Shown: positions 30,317 through 41,068 of the stretch, in pieces
Numbering within the stretch: the stretch's first letter is position 1
How the letters are laid out: each line of letters opens with the position of its first letter
DNA from: Gammaproteobacteria bacterium
GTDB lineage: Bacteria; Pseudomonadota; Gammaproteobacteria; Pseudomonadales; Azotimanducaceae
Reading direction: 5' to 3'
DNA length: 64,000 bases
NCBI GenBank assembly: GCA_002690865.1
Contig: NZGG01000019.1
Coordinates: 60,036 to 124,035, forward strand
Translations under genes and position numbers: made by a program
The notes under the pieces: model-generated
What the model was told of the DNA's origin: nothing
Seen by the model: the letters and a program-made list of their open reading frames with translations, nothing else
Databases searched by the model: none

Positions 30317-31008
30317 AGAGACAAATGCTCCGCAATAATGGATTCAGAAAGCTCCTCCATTTTACCACCAGCAACAATAGTGCCTTTCGTCATGATATGA
30401 AAGTCAGAGGCAACACGACGAACAAACGGCAGTTTCTGTTCTACAACAAGGACAGTAAGACCAATCTCTCTATTTAGATGTATCACAATTTCCGCAATTT
30501 CCTGAACTAGGTTAGGTTGTATGCCTTCAGTAGGCTCGTCTAGCAATAAGAGACGAGGTCTAATTGCAAGCGCGCGTGCAATAGCAAGCTGTTGCTGCTG
30601 ACCTCCGGATAAGTCTCCGCCTCGTCTTTTAAGCATATTTTTTAATACGGGGAATACCTCAAAAATCAAATCAGGTAAATACTGCTCGTCACCAGATAAC
30701 GCGCCTAGGCCTACCAGTAAGTTCTCCTCTACAGTCAACAACGGAAAAATTAGACGTCCCTGCGGCACATAGCCTATTCGCATCGGAACACGTGCATAGG
30801 CAGGTTCCCCAGCAAGATCTGTATCATCGTATATGATTTTTCCCGAGTCTAAACTAAGCAACCCCATGATACATTTTAAGAGAGTAGTCTTTCCCACTCC
30901 ATTCCTTCCTATCAAGGATACACAGGCTCTTGGAGCTATCGACAAGTATAAATCTCTCAAGGTATGCGATTGCCCATAGCATTGATTAAGTTTTGAGATA
31001 TCGAGCAT
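30313..31008 (-). CDS. urtE: urea ABC transporter ATP-binding subunit UrtE
   Basis: SLIGRNGVGKTTLLKCIMGLL, YVPQGRLIFPLLTVEENL, LSGGQQQQLAIARAL; urt gene order. Confidence 0.95.
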   Translation of the reverse strand: MLDISKLNQCYGQSHTLRDLYLSIAPRACVSLIGRNGVGKTTLLKCIMGLLSLDSGKIIYDDTDLAGEPAYARVPMRIGYVPQGRLIFPLLTVEENLLVGLGALSGDEQYLPDLIFEVFPVLKNMLKRRGGDLSGGQQQQLAIARALAIRPRLLLLDEPTEGIQPNLVQEIAEIVIHLNREIGLTVLVVEQKLPFVRRVASDFHIMTKGTIVAGGKMEELSESIIAEHLSL

Positions 31009-31844
31009 TACGCACCCAAGTAAACTTGTCGAACCAAGGGATCTCCCTGAACTTTTTGAAATGGCCCCTCAGCTAAAACACTTCCCTCATGCAAAACGGT
31101 AACAGTTTTTGCAATTGACCGAACGAATTCCATATCATGCTCCACCACTATTACAGAATGCTCACCCGCCAGCTGAGTCAACAAGTCAGCAGTCGTTTCA
31201 CTCTCTTGCTGTGTCATACCTGCGACAGGTTCATCTATAAGCAATACGGCTGGGTTCTGCATCAATAACATACCAATCTCTAGCCATTGTTTCTGCCCGT
31301 GGGACAAAAAGCTTGCTTGAGTTCTGCGCATCTCGGAAAGACCGATTAGTAGGAGGACCTCATCCATACTTTCGCGTTCCTCACTACTTAATGAGGCAAA
31401 CATAGTAGCCCAGACTCGCTTGTCTGCCTCCATAGCAAGCTCAAGATTTTCAGAGACTGAATGTGTTTCAAATACTGTTGGTTTTTGAAACTTTCTCCCT
31501 ATCCCTAATGAAGCAATCTCAGGCTCGGATTTGCTCAAAAGATCCACATTCTGTCCAAAGTAGGCGGTGCCTTTATCGGGACGAGTTTTCCCAGTTATCA
31601 CATCCATCAGCGTAGTTTTTCCTGCGCCATTTGGTCCAATAATGCAGCGTAACTCACCGGTTTCGATATAGAGATTTAGTTCGTTTAGTGCCCGAAATCC
31701 ATCAAAACTGACACTAATTCCTTCAAGATAGAGGATTAAACCTTTATCAGTATTAATCTGATTGGGAGAAACAGACCGTTTAAGCAACGCATTTGTGATT
31801 TGCGATGACTCAGCAATGGTACTTTTACGATCTAAATCAGCCAT
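31008..31844 (-). CDS. urtD: urea ABC transporter ATP-binding subunit UrtD
   Basis: CIIGPNGAGKTTLMDVITGKTRPDKG, LSHGQKQWLEIGMLLMQNP; likely start MADLDRK at 31844 (ORF opens at 31880). Confidence 0.94.
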   Translation of the reverse strand: MADLDRKSTIAESSQITNALLKRSVSPNQINTDKGLILYLEGISVSFDGFRALNELNLYIETGELRCIIGPNGAGKTTLMDVITGKTRPDKGTAYFGQNVDLLSKSEPEIASLGIGRKFQKPTVFETHSVSENLELAMEADKRVWATMFASLSSEERESMDEVLLLIGLSEMRRTQASFLSHGQKQWLEIGMLLMQNPAVLLIDEPVAGMTQQESETTADLLTQLAGEHSVIVVEHDMEFVRSIAKTVTVLHEGSVLAEGPFQKVQGDPLVRQVYLGA

Positions 31845-32934
31845 TATTACCACCCAATCGAGTTCTGCGTAGGATTCCAATTAGCCCTCTCGGAAGGAGA
31901 ATGGTAACCAGTACAAAGAGGAGCCCCAAAAAAAATAACCAAATTTCTGGCAGCGCACCTGTCAAAATCGTTTTTATATAATTGACCAAGCCAGCGCCTA
32001 GTGCAGCCCCATATAATGTGGCTCTCCCGCCGAGAGCCACCCAAACAACTAGCTCTATTGAATTGAGCGGCTGAAATTCGCTTGGATTAATAATACCTAC
32101 CTGAGGAACATATAGTGCTCCAGCTATACCAGCAATAACTGCAGAAATGGTGAAAACCCAGACTTGATAATACTCAACATGATACCCCAAGAATCTTGCT
32201 CTTGATTCTGCATCACGTGCAGCCGTGATTACACGACCTAGTTTTGAAGTAACTAGATACTGACAAATCAAGTATCCAAGTACTAAAGCGATAACAGAAG
32301 AAACAAAAAGAGCCACTTTCGTAGCATCTGATTGGAGAGAAAACCCAAGAACATCTTTAAAGTCAGTCAAGCCATTATTACCACCAAACCCCAACTCATT
32401 ACGAAAAAATGCAAGCATCAGCGCATAGGTAAGAGCCTGAGTCATAATTGAAAGATATACCCCGGATACTCTGGATCGAAACGCCAGCCAACCAAAAAGG
32501 AATGCTAAAATACCGGGTACTATTATAATCATTATTGCGGCAAACCAGAACTGATCTAAACCCATCCAATACCAAGGAAGACTATCCCAGTTCAGGAATA
32601 CCATGAAATCTGGCAACTCAGGATGACCATAAACCCCTCTAGTACCAATCTGCCGCATGAGATACATTCCCATCACATAGCCACCGAGAGCAAAAAATGC
32701 TCCATGACCAAGACTTAGTATTCCACAGTAACCCCATACTAGATCAAGAGATATCGCCAGGAGAGCGTAACAGGCATACTTACCGAGCAAGCTAACGGAG
32801 TAAGTGGGAACATGAAACATAGAATCCGAAGGGATGACCAGATTTGCTATCGGTATCAAAAATCCAATAAGACAAAGCACCAACAAAAATATCTGCCCGC
32901 CTCTATCATGATTTACTAGACTCCGAATCATCAT
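31837..32934 (-). CDS. urtC: urea ABC transporter permease UrtC
   Basis: LDLVWGYCGILSLGHGAFFALGGYVMGMYLMR; LivM-like permease in urt order. Confidence 0.95.
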   Translation of the reverse strand: MMIRSLVNHDRGGQIFLLVLCLIGFLIPIANLVIPSDSMFHVPTYSVSLLGKYACYALLAISLDLVWGYCGILSLGHGAFFALGGYVMGMYLMRQIGTRGVYGHPELPDFMVFLNWDSLPWYWMGLDQFWFAAIMIIIVPGILAFLFGWLAFRSRVSGVYLSIMTQALTYALMLAFFRNELGFGGNNGLTDFKDVLGFSLQSDATKVALFVSSVIALVLGYLICQYLVTSKLGRVITAARDAESRARFLGYHVEYYQVWVFTISAVIAGIAGALYVPQVGIINPSEFQPLNSIELVVWVALGGRATLYGAALGAGLVNYIKTILTGALPEIWLFFLGLLFVLVTILLPRGLIGILRRTRLGGNNG

Positions 32935-34577
32935 TAGCTATCTGCTGCCCGCCCTTTCTGAGGAAATAATCCGCGCGGACGTTTTTGAATAAATAAAATT
33001 ATGAATATAAGAACTAGTATCTTTGCGACAACTGCACCGGCAAAAGGCTCTAGCAATTTGTTGACTACACCAAGAGATAAACCAGCTACTAACGTACCCC
33101 ATAGATTGCCAACTCCTCCAAAGACCACAACCATAAAAGAATCAACGATGTAACTTTGCCCAAGATTAGGACCAACATTCGTAAGCTGAGAGAGCGCAAC
33201 ACCAGCCACCCCTGCGATTCCAGATCCTAAACCAAAGGTGAGAATATCTACTCGTGCATTTCTGATTCCCATTACTTGAGCCATGTCTCGGTTCTGCGTT
33301 ACGGCTCTAACCTCTAAACCCAACCGGGTCCTCTGCAAGATAACTAACAGGACAGCAAATACCATTAATGCAAAGAAGAAAATATAGAGACGATTATAGG
33401 TAATAGACAAACCCTGAACTATCTCTAAAGAACCACTCATCCAATTCGGCGTAACAACTGAGCGATTTAAAGGAGAAAAAATAGTACGTACCGCTTGCTG
33501 TAAAATAAGACTTATCCCGAAAGTGGCTAGTAAAGTTTCAAGTGGTCTTCCATACAAAAAACGAATAACACTTCGTTCAATACAAATACCAACTAGACCA
33601 GTGACCAAAAATGCCGCTGGAACTGAGATTAGTAATGAGTACTCAATCAAGTCAGGTAATAGAAGCTGTATAAGATAAGTCGTATAAGCACCTAACATAA
33701 TGAGTTCTCCGTGCGCCATATTGATGACACCCATTACGCCAAAAGTAATTGATAATCCAATCGCTGCTAGAGCTAGAATAGAACCCAAACTTAAACCAAA
33801 GAAAATAGTCTCGATAGCCCTAAAGCGAGAAACTCGTTTTTCAATCTCTTTAATTGACGCGATTGCAGCATCCCTTATTTCAAGAGAAAGTCCTTCATCA
33901 GCTGCCATCTCATTCAGTTTGCCACGAACATTTGAATCTAGGTTGTTTGAACTTGCCTCAACAGCAGATAGTCTTCTAATAGGATCCGATGACTCAAGAT
34001 CGAAAACGACTAACGCATTCTCTAAAGCTTTGAGAACGCTTTCATTCTCCTCTATATCTTGACGTGCGACTATCAGCGACCGTAACTTTGCATCGCCAGT
34101 TTTAACAATTGCTTCTATCGCTGCGACACGTCCATCGGAATCCCTGACATTCAACTGTCTCACGGCTTGAAGACTCTTGAGGTATCTACGAAGTTTGTTA
34201 TTGACACTAATCTTCTTTGCCTCACGCCGCCCCACGATACCGAGATTTTCTCCCGTAGCAGCATGCTCGAGGTAAAAATCACCCCCCTTCAGTCGGGTTA
34301 CAATAACAACGTCGCCGCTATTTTTCTTTGTATAGAGCTTACCTTCAATCAAGGCTGACAGAATAATATCTATTCGCTCATTTTTTAGTCCTGCTAACTT
34401 AGTTGCAGCTAGTTCTTTTTGAGCAAAAGATTTTACCTTCAGAGCGTCAATTGCCAACCCAAAATCCTCAGTTTCTGAACCAAGGGAGTTAGAATTGATG
34501 ATCAGAACCAATATGACCACTAATACTTTGAACACACTCAAGATCGCACCAACACCATAAGCAGATGGAGAGGGCAC
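32934..34577 (-). CDS. urtB: urea ABC transporter permease UrtB (GTG start)
   Basis: Long N-terminal periplasmic region then IGLSITFGVMGVINMAHGELIMLGAYTTYL LivH-like permease. Confidence 0.94.
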   Translation of the reverse strand: MPSPSAYGVGAILSVFKVLVVILVLIINSNSLGSETEDFGLAIDALKVKSFAQKELAATKLAGLKNERIDIILSALIEGKLYTKKNSGDVVIVTRLKGGDFYLEHAATGENLGIVGRREAKKISVNNKLRRYLKSLQAVRQLNVRDSDGRVAAIEAIVKTGDAKLRSLIVARQDIEENESVLKALENALVVFDLESSDPIRRLSAVEASSNNLDSNVRGKLNEMAADEGLSLEIRDAAIASIKEIEKRVSRFRAIETIFFGLSLGSILALAAIGLSITFGVMGVINMAHGELIMLGAYTTYLIQLLLPDLIEYSLLISVPAAFLVTGLVGICIERSVIRFLYGRPLETLLATFGISLILQQAVRTIFSPLNRSVVTPNWMSGSLEIVQGLSITYNRLYIFFFALMVFAVLLVILQRTRLGLEVRAVTQNRDMAQVMGIRNARVDILTFGLGSGIAGVAGVALSQLTNVGPNLGQSYIVDSFMVVVFGGVGNLWGTLVAGLSLGVVNKLLEPFAGAVVAKILVLIFIILFIQKRPRGLFPQKGRAADS

Positions 34578-34588
34578 CCCCTCTCCAT
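34565..34588 (-). promoter_or_regulatory. urtA-urtB intercistronic hairpin overlapping urtB SD and start codon
   Basis: Perfect 10-bp inverted repeat ATGGAGAGGG-CACC-CCCTCTCCAT (+ strand); on the mRNA strand GGAG lies in the stem and the urtB GTG start spans the loop and the first 3' stem region. Confidence 0.7.
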
Positions 34589-34611
34589 ACCACTTTTATA
34601 TAGTCTCTTCT

Positions 34612-35895
34612 TTATTTGTAATTTTGACCTGAGCACTTGCTAGACGTGACATTGTAATTACCACAAGACAAAGGTTTCTGCCAAGAAGCGATCGTATCCT
34701 CAGAAACCGGCAAATAATCTGACCAAGCATCGCCCGGGACAGTTCCCGTAGTTTCCCAGACTGTATCAAACTGACCATCATCCTGAATCTCGCCTATTAA
34801 TACTGGTTTGGTTATATGGTGATTCGGCATCATTGTAGCGATACCTCCCGAAAGATTATGGACAGCAACCCCAATTATTGCTTCCTGAACGGCTTCGGAT
34901 TCTGTTGTACCAGCCTTCTCTACTGCTTCCGCCCACATCTTAAATCCAATGTAATGCGCTTCCATCGGATCATTCGTGACACGCTCCTCATCATCAATAA
35001 AGGCTAGCCAACTATCGATAAATTCATCATTAACCTCTGCATCAACGCTCATGAAATAGTTCCAAGCTGCAAGATGACCAACAAGCGGGCCCGTATCAAA
35101 ACCTGAGAGTTCTTCTTCACCTACAGAGAAAGCAATCACTGGAATATCTTCTGCTGATACATCCTGATTACCCAACTCCTTATAGAAAGGTACATTTGCA
35201 TCACCATTTATTGTGGAAACCACGGCCGTCTTCATCCCCTCAGACCCAAATTTTTTAATATCCGAAACTATGGACTGCCAGTCAGCATGCCCAAATGGCG
35301 TGTAGCTAATCATTATATCTTTCGCAGCAACACCTTTTGATCTCAAATAAGCCTCTAAAATTTTGTTCGTGGTTCTTGGATAAACGTAATCAGTGCCCGC
35401 AAGCACCCAGCGAGTAGCACCAACTTCATTCATTAAATAGTCCACCGCAGGGATCGCTTGTTGATTAGGGGCAGCTCCGGTGTAAAAAACATTTTTTGAA
35501 GATTCTTCGCCCTCATACTGGACAGGATAAAATAATAGACTATTCAACTCTTCAAATACCGGTAGAACAGATTTACGTGAAACAGAAGTCCAACATCCAA
35601 ACACCACATCTACCTTTTCCTTTTCAATCAGTTCTCGTGCCTTCTCAGCAAACAAAGGCCAATTAGAGGCCGGATCAACAACGACAGCTTCCAGCTTCTT
35701 TCCTAAAAGCCCACCTGCAGCATTCTGCTCCTCTATCATCATCAAAATGGTATCTTTTAAAGTAGTTTCACTAATTGCCATGGTCCCCGATAGTGAATGT
35801 AGCACCCCAACTTTTATGGTTTCTGCAGCACAGACCACACTAGTACTCCAAGTTAAGGCAATTGCGACCAGCACTCTTTGCAAAGTCTTATACAT
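34612..35895 (-). CDS. urtA: urea ABC transporter substrate-binding protein UrtA
   Basis: Signal peptide; IKVGVLHSLSGTMAISETTLKDTILMMIEEQNAAGGLLGKKLEAVVVDPASNWPLFAEKARELI, TGAAPNQQAIPAV. Confidence 0.97.
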   Translation of the reverse strand: MYKTLQRVLVAIALTWSTSVVCAAETIKVGVLHSLSGTMAISETTLKDTILMMIEEQNAAGGLLGKKLEAVVVDPASNWPLFAEKARELIEKEKVDVVFGCWTSVSRKSVLPVFEELNSLLFYPVQYEGEESSKNVFYTGAAPNQQAIPAVDYLMNEVGATRWVLAGTDYVYPRTTNKILEAYLRSKGVAAKDIMISYTPFGHADWQSIVSDIKKFGSEGMKTAVVSTINGDANVPFYKELGNQDVSAEDIPVIAFSVGEEELSGFDTGPLVGHLAAWNYFMSVDAEVNDEFIDSWLAFIDDEERVTNDPMEAHYIGFKMWAEAVEKAGTTESEAVQEAIIGVAVHNLSGGIATMMPNHHITKPVLIGEIQDDGQFDTVWETTGTVPGDAWSDYLPVSEDTIASWQKPLSCGNYNVTSSKCSGQNYK

Positions 35896-36023
35896 ATATC
35901 CTCCAATTAAAAAGCTATTTAAATAGCATGATTTATAAATATGGTTGAAACTGCAGTTGCAGTCTCAGTAGTAATCTGCCACTGAGACCCCGTCTAAAAG
36001 CTGCACTTACACATCGTAGTACC

Positions 36024-36040
36024 AGCAACAAACGGGCCAA
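36024..36040 (-). promoter_or_regulatory. putative sigma-54 (-24/-12) promoter for the urt-ure cluster
   Basis: - strand TTGGCCCGTTTGTTGCT vs consensus YTGGCACG-N4-TTGCW: one mismatch in the -24 box, GG to GC spacing of exactly 10 nt. Confidence 0.6.
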
Positions 36041-36241
36041 AAAAAAAGGCGTACACCCCCCTCTATCTCCAATAAAATGCACCCATGTTGCGCTTAAACG
36101 TTCGATCACGCACTAAAATAGCAACCATTTTTACTGGTAGGCATTCAGCGCTTAAAACTGTGCCCACTTATTATTAATGTTATAGTGCGGAGCTTGCTAA
36201 GGTGGTTTCAAAAACCATAAATTGACCAGCGGTGAGGGTGT

Positions 36242-38089
36242 ATGAGAATTCTGTTATCAATATCTTTATTGGTTTTTTGTTGTGGGGATGTTTTGTCCAC
36301 CACGTACGATGGTGTTGTTGGAAAGCACGGTCTCGCGATGCATGGGGAAGTGAAATATCGATCGAACTTCCAATCATTCGAATATGTTAATTCAAAAGCA
36401 CCTAAGAAGGGTACGCTTCGACTACACAGCATAGGAACTTTTGACAGCTTCAATAGCTTTATCGTCAAAGGCAATCCCGTAGCCAATATCGACCTTATCT
36501 ACAATACTCTAACAACGAGCTCTGCCGATGAACCCTTCAGCCAATATGGCGAGCTAGCAGACGCTATCTATATGCCCAAGGATCGGTCATGGGTCGCATT
36601 CAAATTAAGACCTGAAGCAAGATGGCACGATGGAGAAAAAGTATCAGTAGATGATGTTATTTGGACATTTAACATACTAGTCGCAGAAGGTACGCCCTTT
36701 TTCCGTTTTTATTATGAAAATGTTCAGGATGTCATTAAAGTGGGTGAGAACATCGTCCGCTTCAACTTCAAAAATAGTGAAAATCGTGAACTCCCGCTCA
36801 TTCTAGGACAACTAGTAGTCTTACCTAAACATTATTGGGAAGAACGTGACTTCAATAAAACGACTCTTGAACCACCACTTGGCTCCGGCCCCTATCGAGT
36901 AAAAAAATTCGAACCAGGCAGATCCCTCACTTTGGAAAGAAATCGCGACTATTGGGGGGCAGATATCCCTTCTCATAAAGGGAAATTCAATTTTAATGAG
37001 ATTCGAATCGATTATTATCGTGATAATGATATTTCTTTAGAGGCATTTAAGTCTGGAGAGTATGACTATCGTTTAGAGAATTCGTCAAAAAACTGGGCCA
37101 CTGGATATGATATACCTGCAGTAGCAAACGGTCTCATCACACAAAAGCTGTTCGAGCACAATCGGCCAGCAGGAATGCAAGGGTTTATTTATAATACTCG
37201 TCGTCCGATTTTTAAAGATGTTCGCGTTCGACAAGCTCTCGCTCTTGCCTTTGATTTTGAATGGTCAAATCAGAATCTGTTTTATGGCCAGTACACTCAA
37301 TCGAGGAGTTATTTTGATAATTCAGAACTGGCCGCTGTGGGCCTTCCGAGTAACGAAGAGCTCGAACTTCTAGATCCATTGAAAGAAGACTTACCTCGGG
37401 ACCTTTTTATATCGAGTTATTCGCCACCAAAAGGTGGTGGTCCAAGAGCTATGCGATCGAATCTGCGTAAAGCAAACCAGCTACTCAATGAGGCTGGTTG
37501 GATTATCGACGATGGTAAACGAATCCACCCAGAAACAAGCAAATCCTTCGAGTTTGAGGTTTTACTAGTTCAGCCTGGCTTCGAACGCATAGTCCTGCCA
37601 TTTACCCGATATCTCGATAAACTCGGCATAGAAGCGACAGTCAGAACGGTCGACACTTCCCAATATCGACAGCGACTAAACACCTACGACTTCGATATGA
37701 TCGTCTCTAGCTTTGGGCAATCTCTCTCCCCTGGAAATGAACAAAGATCATTCTGGGGCTCCAATACCGCTGCAATGGAAGGAGGTCGAAATTATATTGG
37801 CATTTCAAATCCAGCAATCGATATTTTGGTAGAACATATTGTCGAAGCGCAAGATAGAAAAGAACTGGTCACGGCAACTCGAAGTCTTGATCGTGCCCTT
37901 CAGTGGGGCCATTGGGTTATTCCGCATTGGCATATTGCCTACGACAGAATTGCATTCTGGGATAAATTTGGACGGCCAGCAAGCACACCACCAAATGGAG
38001 TTCAGCTAATGAATTGGTGGATTGATGAAGGGAAAGCATCGAACCTTTCGAACAAACTCGAGTCAGAGATATCTTCTCTTAGCCGTTAA
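36242..38089 (+). CDS. yejA: YejA-type extracellular oligopeptide-binding protein
   Basis: Signal peptide; [63 protein letters not shown], followed by two permeases. Confidence 0.92.
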   Translation: MRILLSISLLVFCCGDVLSTTYDGVVGKHGLAMHGEVKYRSNFQSFEYVNSKAPKKGTLRLHSIGTFDSFNSFIVKGNPVANIDLIYNTLTTSSADEPFSQYGELADAIYMPKDRSWVAFKLRPEARWHDGEKVSVDDVIWTFNILVAEGTPFFRFYYENVQDVIKVGENIVRFNFKNSENRELPLILGQLVVLPKHYWEERDFNKTTLEPPLGSGPYRVKKFEPGRSLTLERNRDYWGADIPSHKGKFNFNEIRIDYYRDNDISLEAFKSGEYDYRLENSSKNWATGYDIPAVANGLITQKLFEHNRPAGMQGFIYNTRRPIFKDVRVRQALALAFDFEWSNQNLFYGQYTQSRSYFDNSELAAVGLPSNEELELLDPLKEDLPRDLFISSYSPPKGGGPRAMRSNLRKANQLLNEAGWIIDDGKRIHPETSKSFEFEVLLVQPGFERIVLPFTRYLDKLGIEATVRTVDTSQYRQRLNTYDFDMIVSSFGQSLSPGNEQRSFWGSNTAAMEGGRNYIGISNPAIDILVEHIVEAQDRKELVTATRSLDRALQWGHWVIPHWHIAYDRIAFWDKFGRPASTPPNGVQLMNWWIDEGKASNLSNKLESEISSLSR

Positions 38090-38093
38090 TATA

Positions 38094-39203
38094 ATGTATC
38101 CCTACATTCTTAGACGCCTACTCCTCATAATTCCAACACTTCTTGGCATAATGGTTATCAACTTCATGGTGATCCAGTTTGTACCCGGGGGACCGGTAGA
38201 GCAAATGATCGCACAATTAACAGGAGATAATGTAGAGGCGACTGCGCGCTTTGGTGGAGGATCCCCTCAGGAGACGAGAGATACGTCTCAGTTCATCGAG
38301 CTTGGGTCCTCAACGAACTCACGTTATCGTGGCGCGCAAGGTTTACCTCCGGATCTAATACTAGAAATTGAGGAACAATTTGGATTAGATAAACCCGCGC
38401 ACGAACGATTCCTAATAATGATTGGAAATTATGTAAGATTTGATTTCGGTGATAGTTATTTCCAAGATCGGTCGGTCGCCCAACTTTTAATAGATAAACT
38501 TCCTGTATCAATCTCACTGGGACTGTGGACAACCTTATTGGTTTATCTCATCTCCATTCCTTTGGGTATAGCGAAAGCAGTTCGGGATGGTTCGCGTTTT
38601 GATGTTTGGACATCTGGGCTAGTTATATTTGGTAATGCTATTCCGGGATTTCTTTTTGCCATCCTGTTGATAATTCTATTTGCGGGGGGACGCTATCTTG
38701 ACTGGTTCCCTCTAAGAGGACTCGTTTCCTCAGGATGGGATACCATGAACTGGTTTCAGCAAATTCTAGACTACTTTTGGCATCTAGCACTCCCTATCCT
38801 TAGCATGGTGATTGGAGGTTTTGCCGGATTAACCATGCTAACTAAAAATTCTTTTATAGAGGAAATAAACAAACAATATGTCATTACCGCTCGGGCCAAA
38901 GGCTTGACCGAGCAAAGGACGCTCTATGGCCATATTTTTAGGAATGCTATGCTAATAGTTATCGCAGGTTTTCCATCAGCTTTCATCGGCATCTTTTTTA
39001 CAGGATCCCTGCTCACTGAAGTCATTTTTTCTCTTGACGGTATTGGTTTGCTAGGGTTTGAGGCCGCTCTGACCAGGGATTACCCCGTAATGTTTGGCAC
39101 TCTATTCTTATTTACGCTACTCGGTCTTTTAATGGGTATCATCAGTGACGTTATGTATCATCTCGTCGATCCAAGAATTGATTTCGATAGCAGAGAAACC
39201 TAA
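38094..39203 (+). CDS. yejB: YejB-type ABC permease
   Basis: [42 protein letters not shown]; internal ATG at 38094 preferred. Confidence 0.93.
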   Translation: MYPYILRRLLLIIPTLLGIMVINFMVIQFVPGGPVEQMIAQLTGDNVEATARFGGGSPQETRDTSQFIELGSSTNSRYRGAQGLPPDLILEIEEQFGLDKPAHERFLIMIGNYVRFDFGDSYFQDRSVAQLLIDKLPVSISLGLWTTLLVYLISIPLGIAKAVRDGSRFDVWTSGLVIFGNAIPGFLFAILLIILFAGGRYLDWFPLRGLVSSGWDTMNWFQQILDYFWHLALPILSMVIGGFAGLTMLTKNSFIEEINKQYVITARAKGLTEQRTLYGHIFRNAMLIVIAGFPSAFIGIFFTGSLLTEVIFSLDGIGLLGFEAALTRDYPVMFGTLFLFTLLGLLMGIISDVMYHLVDPRIDFDSRET

Positions 39204-39205
39204 GG

Positions 39206-40261
39206 ATGATAGGACAAAATTCAAAGTTCTTTGGTTTTCAGATATCTTCAGTAACCCAACGTCGTATTGATAATTTCAAACGAAATCGTCGGGGTTATTG
39301 GTCAATGTGGATATTCCTAGTGCTATTCGTTGTGAGTTTATTCGCAGAATTAGTGGCGAATGACAAACCGCTATTGGTCTCCTTCGAGGGAAATCTCTAT
39401 TTCCCAACATTTATTTCGTATCCTGAAACCGAGTTTGACGGAGATTTTGAAACCGAGGCAGATTATCGAGACGAATTCGTAGCGGAACTTATTGAAGCAA
39501 AAGGCTGGATGTTTTGGCCATTAGTCCACTTTAGCTACGATACAATTAACTATGAACTTCCCTCGCCAGCACCTGCACCACCCAATCCGGTAAATTGGTT
39601 GGGCACCGATGATCAGGGTCGAGATGTTGTAGCTCGATTGATATACGGTTTTCGAATTTCAGTTCTATTCGGACTAATCCTAACAATATTAAGTGCTTTA
39701 ATCGGTGTGACGTTAGGAGCCATTCAAGGCTTTTATGGCGGGTTGACAGACCTAATAGGCCAACGATTCATAGAAATTTGGTCAGGCATGCCAATTCTTT
39801 ATTTACTAATTATTGTGGCGAGCGTCATAACACCAAACTTTTGGTGGCTTTTAGGACTAATGCTCTTATTTTCTTGGATGGGTTTTGTGGGTGTTGTTCG
39901 AGCAGAATTCTTACGAGCCAGGAATCTGGACTTTGTCCGAGCTGCCCGGGCACTTGGTGCAAGCGACAGAGTCTTAATCTGGCGTCATGTGTTACCCAAT
40001 GCTATGGTTGCAACTATAACGTTTATGCCATTTACGCTATCAGCATCCATTACAACTCTAACATCTCTAGATTTTCTTGGATTTGGTCTTCCGCCAGGTT
40101 CACCATCTCTAGGTGAGCTTCTTAATCAGGGAAAGTCGAATCTACATGCACCATGGTTAGGTATCTCGGGATTTTTTGTCATCGCAATAATGCTTAGCCT
40201 CCTCGTATTCATGGGTGAATCTATAAGAGATGCTTTTGACCCCAGAAAAGTCTACAACTAA
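39206..40261 (+). CDS. yejE: YejE-type ABC permease
   Basis: NRRGYWSMWIFLVLFVVSLFAELVANDKPLLVSFEGNLYFP, WLGTDDQGRDVVARLIYGFRISVLFG. Confidence 0.93.
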   Translation: MIGQNSKFFGFQISSVTQRRIDNFKRNRRGYWSMWIFLVLFVVSLFAELVANDKPLLVSFEGNLYFPTFISYPETEFDGDFETEADYRDEFVAELIEAKGWMFWPLVHFSYDTINYELPSPAPAPPNPVNWLGTDDQGRDVVARLIYGFRISVLFGLILTILSALIGVTLGAIQGFYGGLTDLIGQRFIEIWSGMPILYLLIIVASVITPNFWWLLGLMLLFSWMGFVGVVRAEFLRARNLDFVRAARALGASDRVLIWRHVLPNAMVATITFMPFTLSASITTLTSLDFLGFGLPPGSPSLGELLNQGKSNLHAPWLGISGFFVIAIMLSLLVFMGESIRDAFDPRKVYN

Positions 40262-40327
40262 ACCTTTTTTCCATCGTCAAGCATTGAGTCGAGATATATC
40301 ATAAATTAATTTATTTAGAGAAAAAGT

Positions 40328-41065
40328 ATGGAATCCATTATTAAATTGCTTAAATCACACACTAGTATTCGCAAATTTAAAAAACAACCTATCGAGGAAT
40401 CTCTTCTACTCAGTCTGATAGAAGCTGGACAGAGTGCTGCCACATCAAGTTTTTTGCAAGGAACAACAGTCATTCGTATTCAAAACATGGAAACTCGTGG
40501 CAAAATCGCTGACCTTTGTGGTGGACAAACATACGTGGGGAGTGCAGCAGAGTTTCTTGTGTTCTGCGCTGATTTAAAAAGATCTAAGAGTTGCTGTAAC
40601 AAGCACAAAGTTGAGTTCAATGGAGACTATACAGAACAATTTATCATAGCTACAGTTGATGTGGCATTGATGGCGCAAAGCATGGTGGCCGCAGCAGAAA
40701 GCTGCGGAATTGGGATTTGCTATATTGGGGCAATTCGTAACGATCCACAAAAGATAACGGAACTACTGAATATACCCAAACACGTCTACCCTGTCTTCGG
40801 ACTGTGTCTTGGCTACCCGGATCAAGCACCCGAAGTAAAGCCAAGGCTTCCTCTCGAGGTTGTGTTAAAAAATGAAGTCTACGAAGACCTTGAGGATAAC
40901 GCACTTATTGAGGACTACGATTCTAAAATAGAGGAATATTACGGAGAAAGAAGTGGTGGCGGACACGGAACGCCTTGGACTGCACAAATCGCCGGACTTC
41001 TATCGACTAAATCAAGACCGCATATGCGAGCCTTTCTCGCCAAGCAGGGTTTTAATTTTAAATAG
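40328..41065 (+). CDS. NfsA-type NADPH-dependent nitroreductase
   Basis: HTSIRKFKKQPIEESLLLSLIEAGQSAATSSFLQGTTVIRI, GIGICYIGAIRNDP, VFGLCLGYPDQAPEVKPRLPLEVVLKNEVY. Confidence 0.88.
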   Translation: MESIIKLLKSHTSIRKFKKQPIEESLLLSLIEAGQSAATSSFLQGTTVIRIQNMETRGKIADLCGGQTYVGSAAEFLVFCADLKRSKSCCNKHKVEFNGDYTEQFIIATVDVALMAQSMVAAAESCGIGICYIGAIRNDPQKITELLNIPKHVYPVFGLCLGYPDQAPEVKPRLPLEVVLKNEVYEDLEDNALIEDYDSKIEEYYGERSGGGHGTPWTAQIAGLLSTKSRPHMRAFLAKQGFNFK

Positions 41066-41068
41066 GAA

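Noticed and set aside
39778-40116. 112-aa plus-strand ORF
   Set aside because: Alternative frame inside yejE; no support.
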